From contig CAXXKX010000003.1 of the NCBI GenBank assembly GCA_963676655.2, positions 5,332,001 through 5,396,000 on the forward strand: a stretch of DNA of 64,000 nt, given 5' to 3'. A program made the translations under genes and the position numbers. Shown piece by piece: positions 34,813 to 43,084 of the stretch (the stretch's first letter is position 1; the number at the start of each line of letters is the position of its first letter). The notes under the pieces were generated by a model. It was given only the letters and a program-made list of their open reading frames with translations, was not told where the DNA came from and did no database searches. Origin of the DNA: G963676655 sp963676655. Its GTDB lineage: Bacteria; Verrucomicrobiota; Lentisphaeria; Victivallales; Victivallaceae.

Positions 34813-36104
34813 ATACAGTTCAAGTAACCTGGAAAAATATCGGATACAATTTCACGATTTTGTTTTTATTGCTGCCGACCATTGTCATGGTGGCTACTTT
34901 CAGCTATACGCCGGCTTTTGAAGCGATTCGCCACAGTCTTTATGTCTGGGACGGTGAATATGTCGAAGAATATGTCGGGATGAGCAACTTCCGCGCCCTG
35001 ATCGGGGATCTCGGCCTCTGGGCTCCGTTGCTGCTGGCGGGGGTTTGCTCCTTCATCTCAGCGCTGGCCCCGGCCGGAAAAAAACGGACAATCTTTCGTT
35101 ATGCCGGCGCGATTGCTTTGATCTGTGCGATCAGTTTTTTCATTTATGATTATCAGACCTGTGATGACGCGGTCAATACCGGGGCGCCGATGACTGCTCT
35201 TGCTGTTCTGACTACCGCATTTATTATTTTCTTTATTCTGGCATTTCGCAAAAGAGACTTGAAAGTACGGCAGTGGAGTATTTTCTTCGCTTACGCGCTG
35301 CCGCTTGCCGGCGGGCTGATTTATATTATCGGCGTAAGAGAAAAAGGAGACTGGCTGCTGTGGATGAGTTTCAAGCTTATCTTTATTCTGGTCCTGGCCA
35401 ACCTTTTCAAAATGTGGCCGAGTATCTTTACCGCGGTTTGCGTACACCGTCTTCGTTCCGAACGCTGGCAGTATATCTACCGGGTGCTGTTTGTCATCCC
35501 GATGATCATTCCGGGCATTGTCGCTCTGTTGATCTGGAAATTCTTCTACGATCCGAATGTCGGCTTCCTCAATCAATTTCTGATGTGGACCCGGCTTGAT
35601 AAAGTGCTGATCTGGATAGATTCCACGATCCTGCACTGGGGCGTATTTACCGCTCCTTTCAAACCGGTCTGGCTCGGTGAACCGGACCTGGTCATTCCCG
35701 CCTTGCTGTTCTGGGGATTCCCCTGGGTTGGTGTTGTCGGGGTTCTGATTTACCTTTCCGGTCTTCAGAACATCAGCCAGAGCGTTTACGAAGCGGCCGA
35801 TCTTGACGGCGTCAGCTCCTGGGGCAAGTTTACCTACATTGAACTGCCGTTGATTATGACGCAGATTCGTCTGAACCTGATCCTGATGGTCATTGGAACC
35901 TTTCAGGCGTACGGCTTCCAGTTGATGCTTTTGGGTGCGGAGGGTGGTCCCCGTAATAAAGGCTTGACCCCCGGTCTGTATATGTATTACAAGGCGTTTA
36001 CCGAGAATGAATACGGCTATGCCTGCGCCATTGGTATGCTGCTGTTTTTCGTTATCATGGTCTTGACGATAGTCAACCAGCGCTTCATTCGTAAAAAAGG
36101 TTAA
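34809..36104 (+). CDS. Sugar ABC transporter permease, MalF/UgpA type, with extra TM insertion
   Basis: 431 aa against ~290-310 for typical CUT1 permeases. Residues 1-65 and 183-431 are conventional: first TM helix, VGMSNFRAL, the permease core, and the EAA loop YEAADLDGVSSWGKFTYIEL (327-346) that contacts the ATPase. Residues ~66-182 are an insertion with about four hydrophobic helices (~70-85, 97-113, 126-146, 158-176), replacing the short periplasmic loop after TM1. AGGAGG precedes the ATG, which overlaps the previous stop. Confidence 0.88.
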   Translation: MNTVQVTWKNIGYNFTILFLLLPTIVMVATFSYTPAFEAIRHSLYVWDGEYVEEYVGMSNFRALIGDLGLWAPLLLAGVCSFISALAPAGKKRTIFRYAGAIALICAISFFIYDYQTCDDAVNTGAPMTALAVLTTAFIIFFILAFRKRDLKVRQWSIFFAYALPLAGGLIYIIGVREKGDWLLWMSFKLIFILVLANLFKMWPSIFTAVCVHRLRSERWQYIYRVLFVIPMIIPGIVALLIWKFFYDPNVGFLNQFLMWTRLDKVLIWIDSTILHWGVFTAPFKPVWLGEPDLVIPALLFWGFPWVGVVGVLIYLSGLQNISQSVYEAADLDGVSSWGKFTYIELPLIMTQIRLNLILMVIGTFQAYGFQLMLLGAEGGPRNKGLTPGLYMYYKAFTENEYGYACAIGMLLFFVIMVLTIVNQRFIRKKG

Positions 36105-36122
36105 TCGGAAGGTTATGATAAA

Positions 36123-36953
36123 ATGAAACATAGTACCATAAAAAATACCCATGAAATTATGAAGCACCTGCTGATCTGGAGTGTGCTGATTTTCGCCTTT
36201 TTCCCGCTTTGCATTATGTTTGTTATCAGTTTCAAGGATAACACTCAGTTTGTTCATGCGCCGTTCAATTTCACGTTCCCGCTGCACCTGGAAAACTGGT
36301 CGCACGGGTTCTCGATTATCGCGCCGCATATCGGCAACAGTATCTTTGTCGCGACCATCAGTGTGGTTTTAACCCTGTTGACCGCTCTTTGTTCAGCATA
36401 TGTCTTTGCCCGTTATGACTTCCCGTTCAAGAGCGTACTCTGGTATGCCTTGCTGGGCTTGTTGTTCATGCCCGGAATCATGAATCTGGTTCCCCTGTTT
36501 ATTATCATGCGTGATTTGAGCCTGCTCAACTCGCTGTTCGGGCTGTCATTGATCTATGCTACCGGAGGGCAGGTGTTCTGCGTCTTTGTGCTGCGTAACT
36601 TTATTGAGGAAATACCGCAGGACTTGTTTGAAGCGGCCCAGATCGACGGCGCCACGCCGTGGCAGCAAATCTGGAACGTGGTGGTTCCGATGTCCGGGAG
36701 TATTCTCAGTACCCTGGCTATTCTGCGGTTTATCACCTGCTGGAACAACTTTATTCATCCCCTGGTCTTTATCAATGACCGCAGTAAACAGCTTATTCCT
36801 GTGGCTTTGATGGAACTTGACGGCGAGTATGTCAAGCAGTGGGGGGAAATGATGGCGACGTTCTCGATCGCGGCGATTCCGCTGGTCCTGATCTTCCTGT
36901 TTTCGATGCGCCTGTTCGTCAAAGGCATCGGAGCTGGTGCTATTAAGGGATAA
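36123..36953 (+). CDS. Sugar ABC transporter permease, MalG/UgpE type
   Basis: 276 aa, normal length, six TM helices. EAA loop FEAAQIDGATPWQQIWNVVV (around 170-190). Partner of the MalF-like permease 18 bp upstream. The operon carries no ATPase gene; in such CUT1 systems an MsmX/MalK-like ATPase encoded elsewhere usually serves several importers. Transcription is expected to stop at the strong hairpin 180 bp downstream. Confidence 0.92.
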   Translation: MKHSTIKNTHEIMKHLLIWSVLIFAFFPLCIMFVISFKDNTQFVHAPFNFTFPLHLENWSHGFSIIAPHIGNSIFVATISVVLTLLTALCSAYVFARYDFPFKSVLWYALLGLLFMPGIMNLVPLFIIMRDLSLLNSLFGLSLIYATGGQVFCVFVLRNFIEEIPQDLFEAAQIDGATPWQQIWNVVVPMSGSILSTLAILRFITCWNNFIHPLVFINDRSKQLIPVALMELDGEYVKQWGEMMATFSIAAIPLVLIFLFSMRLFVKGIGAGAIKG

Positions 36954-37030
36954 TCCCGTTATTATTGAAATATACTTTAAACGCTTGAAATTTAAACTTT
37001 TTTCCGTGCTCTGACAGCGCCGAATCGCTC

Positions 37031-37073
37031 CTTGTAGGTTTCTGGTTAGTTTTGCTAGCCAAGGACTTACAAG
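37031..37073 (+). ncRNA. 3'-region hairpin with G-U pairs favouring a plus-strand RNA
   Basis: CTTGTAGGTTTCTGGTTAG and CTAGCCAAGGACTTACAAG pair over 18 of 19 positions, four of them G-U wobbles that are pairs only in the plus-strand transcript. Loop of 5 nt. It lies between the last permease and the terminator and could stabilise or process the operon mRNA end, or belong to a small RNA released from it. Confidence 0.35.
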
Positions 37074-37133
37074 AATTAATTCTGCATCCGCCATCATTAC
37101 GTGAAAAGTTAAATTTCTTTACGCATAAAGTAC

Positions 37134-37169
37134 AAAAAAACTCCAGCCGTTAAAAGCTGGAGTTTTTTT
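37134..37169. terminator. Strong bidirectional Rho-independent terminator
   Basis: AAAAAAACTCCAGC / GCTGGAGTTTTTTT form a perfect 14-bp stem with an 8-nt loop; U-runs result on both strands. It separates the ABC operon from the convergent AraC gene. Confidence 0.92.
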
Positions 37170-37190
37170 ATGACGTGAAGCTTTTCAGTA

Positions 37191-38012
37191 TCAACTGTTG
37201 TTTCGCCAGGCATTCATATATTCGACCGCGTCATAACCGGTGCCGTTCTTGATTACCTGTTTAAATTCAGTTGGCAGGATACCGGCAAGCCGGGCTACTC
37301 TGCTCAGGTCCAGTTCACTGTTCTCAAGCAGGCTTCTGCCTCTGGCAAAACGCATTGCGGAGGCATAATCCCTGAGGGGCATGCCGATTTGCTGAATGAA
37401 AAGTTCATCAAGCTGAGTCGGAGTCAAGTCGAATGGTTTGCCGTGATTCCCGCACAGCCATCCTTTTTCCAGGCGGTTTCTGACTTGTCCGAGAATTATT
37501 TTGATTATTTGATCCTCCTTGACGTCGGACAGATCCCCGGCTGGAATTTTTGCCAGGGACAATGCGCAAAAAGAGAGACAAAGCAATGCCCCGGTTCTGG
37601 TAACGAAGTCCGGTCCCGGTTGTAATTCGGCAATAATGCTTTTTATAATCTGTTTTTCCGTGTCTGTAACTTTAAAACGATAGAAGCTGTTTGCCATTCG
37701 GCAATAGGCTTGCGGGGCTTCAAAATGAATACATAACTGCTGTACTCTGTTTTGCAGGATATTTTCCGTTTCAACCCCGAACGGGATCAGGAAATAGTTG
37801 TCGGCGTTGAGTTTCAATTTGTAGCCGTCAACTTTGATTGAGGCGCCGTTGCCCTCGGTGTATATCAGCTGCCAGAAAGCGGTCTTTTCTTTCAAGCCGT
37901 GCCAGATTTGAGGCAGCCGCTTATAGGAGCAGGGGCCGATGAATATTCCCGCGTTATACGGGTCGACTCCGGTGTTGAATCGCTCGTTTTGACTGTATGG
38001 TGTTTTTTTCAT
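37191..38012 (-). CDS. AraC-like regulator (paralogue of the next gene)
   Basis: 273 aa. A cupin sensor (IWHGLKEKTAFWQLIYTEGN, LNADNYFLIPFGVE) is followed by a C-terminal AraC region whose first HTH is clear only in part (TQLDELFIQQIGMPLRDYAS) and whose second reads LSRVARLAGILPTEFKQVIK. The family is recognised by overall layout and the cupin start rather than by a strict signature. Head-to-tail with 38049-38861, whose product has the same layout (QLIYTEG versus RLIYVEG, NYFLIP versus NFYLIP). Located beside the sugar ABC operon it probably regulates. Confidence 0.75.
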   Translation of the reverse strand: MKKTPYSQNERFNTGVDPYNAGIFIGPCSYKRLPQIWHGLKEKTAFWQLIYTEGNGASIKVDGYKLKLNADNYFLIPFGVETENILQNRVQQLCIHFEAPQAYCRMANSFYRFKVTDTEKQIIKSIIAELQPGPDFVTRTGALLCLSFCALSLAKIPAGDLSDVKEDQIIKIILGQVRNRLEKGWLCGNHGKPFDLTPTQLDELFIQQIGMPLRDYASAMRFARGRSLLENSELDLSRVARLAGILPTEFKQVIKNGTGYDAVEYMNAWRNNS

Positions 38013-38048
38013 GATTGGAATCTTTGATTGATAATTTGATGATTTAAA

Positions 38049-38861
38049 TTATTGCTCACGGATTTGCTTGCGATATTCCTTGGGGGAACGATTTATCTGG
38101 TGCGTTATGACTTTCTGAAATCTTTTCACACCAACCTGTTTGGATATATTGATAATCGCCAGATTGCTGTATTCCAACAGAAATAGACCTTTAGCAATTC
38201 GCTGTAAAACCTGATAATCATTGGGGGTTATTCCCATTTGATTGTAAAACCTCGTATGCAGAGCCGGCAAACTGACTTCGTGCCCCAGGTCAGCAACATG
38301 AAAATCTTTCTCCGGAGCATATTCAATTCCGGTGTAAATATCCTTCATATCGGGATCTACCTGTTTATCGAAGAAATCACTTTCCGGTACTTGTAACAGA
38401 GCTTGGGCAGCCATTGATATTGCCAGCATCATGCCGGACGGGGATATGAACGGAATTTTCAAGGGACGAAGTTCAGTAATTACGGCATCCAACATTGCTT
38501 TGAAGGTGTCGGTCATTTTGCAGCAATAATAATCTTTGGTGACAAAGCTGTGCACATCGCTGGTTTTGAAGTGCATAAGAAATTGTTTAGGACTGCTGTT
38601 CTGCCATAAAGTCATATGCCTTTGAGGCGGAATCAAGTAAAAGTTGTCAGGGATGAATTCAATTTTATTATCCCCGATTGTCACCCCGAGTCCGGGGCCT
38701 TCCACATAAATCAATCTCCAGTAAAGACCAAAATCGGTTCGGTCGCTCCAGAGATTTCTGACGTTCCAGTATCGACATAGAATAACATCGATCGACGGAC
38801 AACAGGATGATTCCTTTTTATCATATAGTTTAAGAACCACTCTTCCTCTTCTTTTTTGCAT
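38049..38861 (-). CDS. AraC-like regulator
   Basis: 270 aa. N-terminal cupin (FGLYWRLIYVEGPG, FIPDNFYLIPPQRH) and a divergent C-terminal double HTH (FHVADLGHEVSLPALHTRFY, IINISKQVGVKRFQKVITHQ, RSPKEYRKQIRE). A good ribosome site (GGAGG) and a near-perfect promoter precede it. 36 bp separate its stop from the start of the related gene 37191-38012, so both are likely co-transcribed. Tandem AraC-like pairs next to an importer suggest two ligands or heterodimers (inference). Confidence 0.75.
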   Translation of the reverse strand: MQKRRGRVVLKLYDKKESSCCPSIDVILCRYWNVRNLWSDRTDFGLYWRLIYVEGPGLGVTIGDNKIEFIPDNFYLIPPQRHMTLWQNSSPKQFLMHFKTSDVHSFVTKDYYCCKMTDTFKAMLDAVITELRPLKIPFISPSGMMLAISMAAQALLQVPESDFFDKQVDPDMKDIYTGIEYAPEKDFHVADLGHEVSLPALHTRFYNQMGITPNDYQVLQRIAKGLFLLEYSNLAIINISKQVGVKRFQKVITHQINRSPKEYRKQIREQ

Positions 38862-38890
38862 TGTTTCCTCCAGTTGTATTTTATTGCTAG

Positions 38891-38919
38891 ATTATATCAC
38901 TGCAAGCAGTCATTGTCAA
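38891..38919 (-). promoter_or_regulatory. Consensus sigma70 promoter with palindromic spacer
   Basis: On the minus strand: TTGACA, exactly 17 bp, TATAAT, both hexamers perfect. The spacer contains ACTGCTTGCAGT (12 bp, symmetric arms), a likely repressor site. It drives the two AraC-like genes. Confidence 0.75.
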
Positions 38920-38940
38920 GCAGAAAACATAGTATAAGAT
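38913..38940 (+). promoter_or_regulatory. Weak candidate promoter toward the 39061 lipoprotein gene
   Basis: TTGTCA (38913-38918), 16-bp spacer, TAAGAT (38935-38940). It overlaps the strong minus-strand promoter, so the two would compete. Confidence 0.3.
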
Positions 38941-39060
38941 CACTTAAGCTTATTTACGGCTTTGCATAATATCCAATGCTGCTTGATAAATATGTTTTTC
39001 AATGTATTTTTATCAGGTCGACTGTCTGGTTGTAATAATTCAAATTAAATGAGGGAACAA

Positions 39061-40125
39061 ATGAGAATTACCTGTTGGCTTGTTTTAATTGCAATGGCTA
39101 TTGTCTTTTCCGGCTGCCGTTCTAATGTCGATTTGACAAAATTTCCGGCCGGACTCGAAAAAAAACCGGTACTTTGTCCTAATACCACCAGGCCGGAACA
39201 GGCATCACGCGAATTTATGCCATTTTCCAAATCTTTTACCCACGATTCAAAAGGTAATCTTTTGTTCAGAGTGGAGAAAAGATCTTTGCAGGAACCATGG
39301 CACTATGCGGCAATAGGTCCGGTTCCGGTCAAACCTGTGACCCGCTATAGTCTGATTTTTTGCCTGGAAAAACAATACAAAGATGATATAAGCATCTATG
39401 TGACATATTCCAAAAACGGCCGTCCTGACGTCAGTCCGCATGTTTTTTTGCTCAACCAATTCTACGGAGTGCGTTCTCCGAGCGGCGAAACCGTTTATCA
39501 GGATATGATTACCCCGAGTGATTGTGACGGGATATATATTTGGCTTCTTGCTTCAAACAATGGAAAGCCGGTAAAACCCGGTGTCCGGGCGGTTTTGACT
39601 AGATTTGAACTTCATGAGCTTGGTCCAGCTGTTCCCGCGCCTGAACTTGCGGCACGAGTCGGGGATAACCTTTTACAGTTTGATTTGGCAAAAATGCCGC
39701 CAGGCAGGATAGACAAGGCCGATTCAATATTTTTTCCGGGTCGGAAAAACGCGATGGTCCAGGCAGAGGTTGTCAAGAATGGTTTAGAAAAAATCCTGCG
39801 GGTGAAATACAAAAAAGGAATGTATCTCTATCCTCATTTTACCTCATTGCAAGCTCCATTTTATAATTCACTGTGCCGTTACTCTTTTAAGATTAGAGGT
39901 ACAGGAATGATTAGGCCCGGACTGTGGTTCAAAAGGGATTATGTTAGTTTTTATTACTCGCACGGGGCTGCCGTTACCCTGAACGGGAAGTGGCAGAATG
40001 TTGTTTTGGAGTACGGGTGTGTTGATCCGTTGACCATGGCTGTTTCAGTTTCAATCACTAATTCCGGAGACCTGGTCGAATACGATGTAAAGGATTTGAA
40101 GCTTGAGGTTGTAAGTCCTCATTGA
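39061..40125 (+). CDS. Putative lipoprotein with jelly-roll (CBM-like) domains
   Basis: 354 aa from the ATG at 39061, which has GAGGGA just upstream; the ATG at 39049 has none. Lipobox FSGC with Cys at residue 17 to 18. The mature protein appears to hold two beta-sandwich domains, one around WHYAAIGPVPVKPVTRYSLI and one around NSLCRYSFKIRGTGMIRPGL, both with the wording of CBM4/9-like carbohydrate-binding folds. Probably an outer- or inner-membrane-anchored glycan-binding or accessory protein of the neighbouring sugar locus; function not established. Ends 7 bp before the convergent minus-strand operon. Confidence 0.65.
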   Translation: MRITCWLVLIAMAIVFSGCRSNVDLTKFPAGLEKKPVLCPNTTRPEQASREFMPFSKSFTHDSKGNLLFRVEKRSLQEPWHYAAIGPVPVKPVTRYSLIFCLEKQYKDDISIYVTYSKNGRPDVSPHVFLLNQFYGVRSPSGETVYQDMITPSDCDGIYIWLLASNNGKPVKPGVRAVLTRFELHELGPAVPAPELAARVGDNLLQFDLAKMPPGRIDKADSIFFPGRKNAMVQAEVVKNGLEKILRVKYKKGMYLYPHFTSLQAPFYNSLCRYSFKIRGTGMIRPGLWFKRDYVSFYYSHGAAVTLNGKWQNVVLEYGCVDPLTMAVSVSITNSGDLVEYDVKDLKLEVVSPH

Positions 40126-40132
40126 AATATTT

Positions 40133-40480
40133 TTACGGTTTGAGTTCCGGCGGTTGTTTTCCGGCTTGTTCCTGTAGTTTTTGATTGCGGTTAAGATAAC
40201 CGCAAATCCCGCTGCCGCCGGTAATGAATGCCGGCAGCGGTGTCGGAATTGCCGTAAGTATCCCGAGAATGACTCCTTTGGCGATCGCCAGCACCCATGA
40301 ATCACCGCACACATAGCGTTGAAGTATGGCGCAGGGAATGATCAGGGCCAGTCCGACACTGAGCGAAATGGTCCAGCCGATGAGACTGACATCCGGGGCG
40401 AACAGCATCATGTCGATTGCGATGAACGCCAGCGCCGCCAGCGGGTGAATTCCGAAAATCCTCATCGCGTCTTTGCTCAT
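40133..40480 (-). CDS. Small membrane protein, unknown
   Basis: 115 aa with two to three hydrophobic segments (HPLAALAFIAIDMMLFA, ISLSVGLALIIPCAIL, WVLAIAKGVILGILTAIP) and a polar C-terminus. Starts in a 4-bp overlap with the DUF4230-like gene, so the two are translated together. No family recognised; last gene of the six-gene operon. Confidence 0.65.
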   Translation of the reverse strand: MSKDAMRIFGIHPLAALAFIAIDMMLFAPDVSLIGWTISLSVGLALIIPCAILQRYVCGDSWVLAIAKGVILGILTAIPTPLPAFITGGSGICGYLNRNQKLQEQAGKQPPELKP

Positions 40481-41229
40481 AATTTTGGCTCCGGTTGCGA
40501 AACACTCAATAACTTACCGGTTGGGCCGCCGAGACCCGGCCATTGCGGTTCATCGGCGAATTTAATGCGGATCGCTTTGATTTCGTTCCGGTGATTGCCG
40601 ACAATCCATTCAATGATGAAGTTTTCAAGTGACGCTCTGGCGGTTTCCCTGATTACTGCCAGATACGGTTTGTCTTGTGCTTTTCGCATCAGGATTGAGC
40701 CGGCCTGCCTTTTAAATCTTTCGAGTTTGTTTTTTTCATCCATGATTAACCAGCCGGTATCGCAATGCGCACGCAGGGTTTCGGTGAAAACTACAGGATA
40801 TCCGACCTCGAGCGGCGGCACTTCGACGAAAAGAATGCCGTCCTCAAAAATGATTTTCCATAACTTCAGTTCAGGATTGACATAATAAGAATAGCGTGTT
40901 TTAACTTCCAGACTGTATATGGCGGAGGATGATTTCGGGACATAGGCTTCCAGTCCCCACCATTTGCCAGGATCAACTTTGGTTTCTTCGGTTTGTCTGA
41001 TGACTTCAGTCGCGGTACGTTCCGCCAGAACCAGTTTCCGCAACTGGCTGACTTTTTCAGTATTATCCAGCAGTTCGGTTGTGATTTTTTGAGTAATGAC
41101 CAGATGACGACTTGAGCATGAATGAGCGAATAAAGCTATGAATATCAGCGTAAGAATCAAAAAGCTGAAGGTGCACAATACCAACAGTTTCGGGCCGGAT
41201 AGCCACGGTTTCTTCGCTTCTTCATTCAT
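40477..41229 (-). CDS. DUF4230-like membrane-anchored protein
   Basis: 250 aa. One N-terminal TM anchor (LLVLCTFSFLILTLIFIALFA) then a domain beginning with the phrase VITQKITTELLDNTEKVSQLRKLVLAERTAT, typical of DUF4230 proteins, in which a start like this is followed by a beta-rich core (YSLEVKTRYSYYVNPELKLW, IIFEDGILFVEVPP). Function unknown in the family; likely faces the periplasm. Follows rdgB by 3 bp. Confidence 0.7.
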   Translation of the reverse strand: MNEEAKKPWLSGPKLLVLCTFSFLILTLIFIALFAHSCSSRHLVITQKITTELLDNTEKVSQLRKLVLAERTATEVIRQTEETKVDPGKWWGLEAYVPKSSSAIYSLEVKTRYSYYVNPELKLWKIIFEDGILFVEVPPLEVGYPVVFTETLRAHCDTGWLIMDEKNKLERFKRQAGSILMRKAQDKPYLAVIRETARASLENFIIEWIVGNHRNEIKAIRIKFADEPQWPGLGGPTGKLLSVSQPEPKL

Positions 41230-41232
41230 CTT

Positions 41233-41841
41233 TCAAAGATCTTCAAATTCATTATCCAGGATGCTCATTTCATCTTCAACGAATTCCATTGCTTTTTCAA
41301 AAGCACGGAACCGGTGGCTGATTTTATCTTTGATATCAGCGCCAAGTTCGCCAAATGTTTTATCGAATCCGTCCGGGATAAAGATTGGATCGTATCCGAA
41401 TCCGTTGGTTCCGCGTGGCGCGTTAGCGATAGTTCCGTGGACCTCGCCGGTGAATGTTTCGATCACTTCGCCATTGATCGCAATGGACAGCGCGCAAACG
41501 AATTTTGCTCTCCGGTTGTCTTTGTCTTTGAGTTCGTCAAGAACTTTCTGCATGCGTTCGGGGTCCGTATCCGCATAGCGGGATGAGTTTATACCGGGTC
41601 TGCCGTCCAAGACTTCAATCGCCAAACCTGAGTCGTCGGCAAAGGCCGGAATATCGCAATAATTAGATGCCGCCAAAGCTTTGATGGCGGAATTTTCCTG
41701 GAATGTTGTTCCGGTTTCTTCCACTTCCGGGTAATTCGGGTAGGCGTCGAGTCCCACAACTTCGACGTCCTGCTCTTTCAAGAGGGTGCGGAATTCTTCC
41801 AGTTTATGTGCGTTGCCGGTGGCGGCGACAATTTTGACCAT
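41233..41841 (-). CDS. rdgB: Non-canonical purine NTP pyrophosphatase (RdgB/HAM1)
   Basis: 202 aa, normal length. Hydrolyses dITP/ITP and XTP to the monophosphate and PPi, keeping deaminated purines out of nucleic acids. Signature segments: ATGNAHKLEEF (7-17), AFADDSGLAIEVLDGRPG (Asp-Asp metal/base site), NGFGYDPIF and SHRFRAFEKA. AGGAG lies before the ATG. Fourth gene of the operon from the UROD gene. Confidence 0.95.
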   Translation of the reverse strand: MVKIVAATGNAHKLEEFRTLLKEQDVEVVGLDAYPNYPEVEETGTTFQENSAIKALAASNYCDIPAFADDSGLAIEVLDGRPGINSSRYADTDPERMQKVLDELKDKDNRRAKFVCALSIAINGEVIETFTGEVHGTIANAPRGTNGFGYDPIFIPDGFDKTFGELGADIKDKISHRFRAFEKAMEFVEDEMSILDNEFEDL

Positions 41842-41855
41842 TGTGTTGCTCCTGA

Positions 41856-42662
41856 TTATTTAGGTTTATATAATAATGACTTTGTTTTCGATTCAGGCGG
41901 ATAATCTTTTTTCAGCATTTCCGCGTATTTATCCGGCAAGCCGGCTGATTCCGGCAGGTCGTTGCGGTGTTCTTGTAAAAGCATTATAAGTTGTTCGAGC
42001 GCCTCTTTTCGGCCCGGAGTATCTTTTTTAAACATCACGACAGCCTGCAGCAGCAAGTCCCGCGCTTCAGCAAATTTTTCAGCCTTCAGCTTGATCTCCG
42101 CTGCCCCGGTAAAACCGGACAGGGAATTGGCTGGAGAGTTTGATTCACGCAGCCGCGTAAGCGCTTCCAGGGCTTTTTCCGGTTTTGCCAGATGTGACAG
42201 CAACATCAGACATTGATCCAGTTGCGGACGCTCTCCCTTGGGATATGACATCTCGTATTTCAAGCAGGGTTCAAGCAGGGCAAGGGCGTCCGTATCTTTT
42301 TCCTGATAATGAAGCACTGCAGCCTGACCGTAAACACAGGTAAGTTTCCAACCCAGTTTCCCGACCATTTTTTCAGCGTCGCGGAACGCATTGCCGGCTG
42401 CTATGTATTGACCGTCTTTCAGAGATTTTTCCGCCATTTTCAGAATATCCGGCTTGTCGACCATTACCCATATGTATGATCTTGACCGGATAATCATATC
42501 CTTTTTTTGATAACTACAGAAAATATTGCCCCACTGATCGATTTTATTAACGGTTACCTGGAGAGGTTTCGTTTGGTTTCTAACCCTGATTTGTCCGGGA
42601 TAGTTAAATCCGGCTGCCGTCAAAGAAAAAGCCAGGGAGATTAATGGCAGTAATAACTTCAT
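41856..42662 (-). CDS. Secreted TPR-type protein, unknown
   Basis: 268 aa with a signal peptide (LLLPLISLAFSLTAA). A small N-terminal beta region (~20-70, NQTKPLQVTVNKIDQWGNIF) is followed by helix-pair repeats (AGNAFRDAEKMVGKLG, ALALLEPCLKYEMS, ARDLLLQAVVMFKKD) of TPR character. Starts in a 4-bp overlap with the YjbQ gene. Role unknown. Confidence 0.7.
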   Translation of the reverse strand: MKLLLPLISLAFSLTAAGFNYPGQIRVRNQTKPLQVTVNKIDQWGNIFCSYQKKDMIIRSRSYIWVMVDKPDILKMAEKSLKDGQYIAAGNAFRDAEKMVGKLGWKLTCVYGQAAVLHYQEKDTDALALLEPCLKYEMSYPKGERPQLDQCLMLLSHLAKPEKALEALTRLRESNSPANSLSGFTGAAEIKLKAEKFAEARDLLLQAVVMFKKDTPGRKEALEQLIMLLQEHRNDLPESAGLPDKYAEMLKKDYPPESKTKSLLYKPK

Positions 42663-43063
42663 ACACTGGCCCCCGGAATAAACTGGACATGGACTGTACG
42701 TTCGCGCGGTCCGTCAAATTCGCAGAAATAGATGCCCTGCCAGGTTCCGAGACACAAACGCCAGTCTTCAATTGGAATTGTTTGGGCAAAGCCCATTAGC
42801 GACGCTTTCAGGTGGGCCGCGCTGTTGCCTTCAAAGTGAGTGAACTCGGCTGAGTTCCAGGGAATAATCCGCTCCAGTGCGGCCTGCAGGTCGTTTTGTA
42901 CGGCCGGATCGGCATTTTCATTGATCGTCAGACCGGCGGTTGTATGCATGCAGAAAACGTGGCATATCCCGCTTTCCATGTCTTTAGGGATCATTTGAGC
43001 GATTTTGCCGGTGATATTGATCATTTGACTGTGAGAGGTGCTTTTTACTGATAATGTAGGCAT
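42659..43063 (-). CDS. YjbQ/UPF0047 family protein
   Basis: 134 aa. The family's His/Glu pattern is visible: CHVFCMHTTAGLTINENAD (34-52), NSAAHLKASLMG and LGTWQGIYFCEFDGPRERTV. YjbQ proteins show weak thiamine-phosphate synthase activity, but their main role is unclear. AAGGAG precedes the ATG. Translationally coupled to the TPR gene. Confidence 0.92.
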   Translation of the reverse strand: MPTLSVKSTSHSQMINITGKIAQMIPKDMESGICHVFCMHTTAGLTINENADPAVQNDLQAALERIIPWNSAEFTHFEGNSAAHLKASLMGFAQTIPIEDWRLCLGTWQGIYFCEFDGPRERTVHVQFIPGASV

Positions 43064-43084
43064 GGCAGTCTCCTTGGTTCGGGG

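Noticed and set aside
35058..36329. Open frame of 423 codons on the minus strand opposite the permease genes
   Set aside because: Composition is rich in Gln, Asn, Asp, Arg and His with no domain or signal, typical of the antisense of a membrane protein gene; the plus-strand permeases explain the region.
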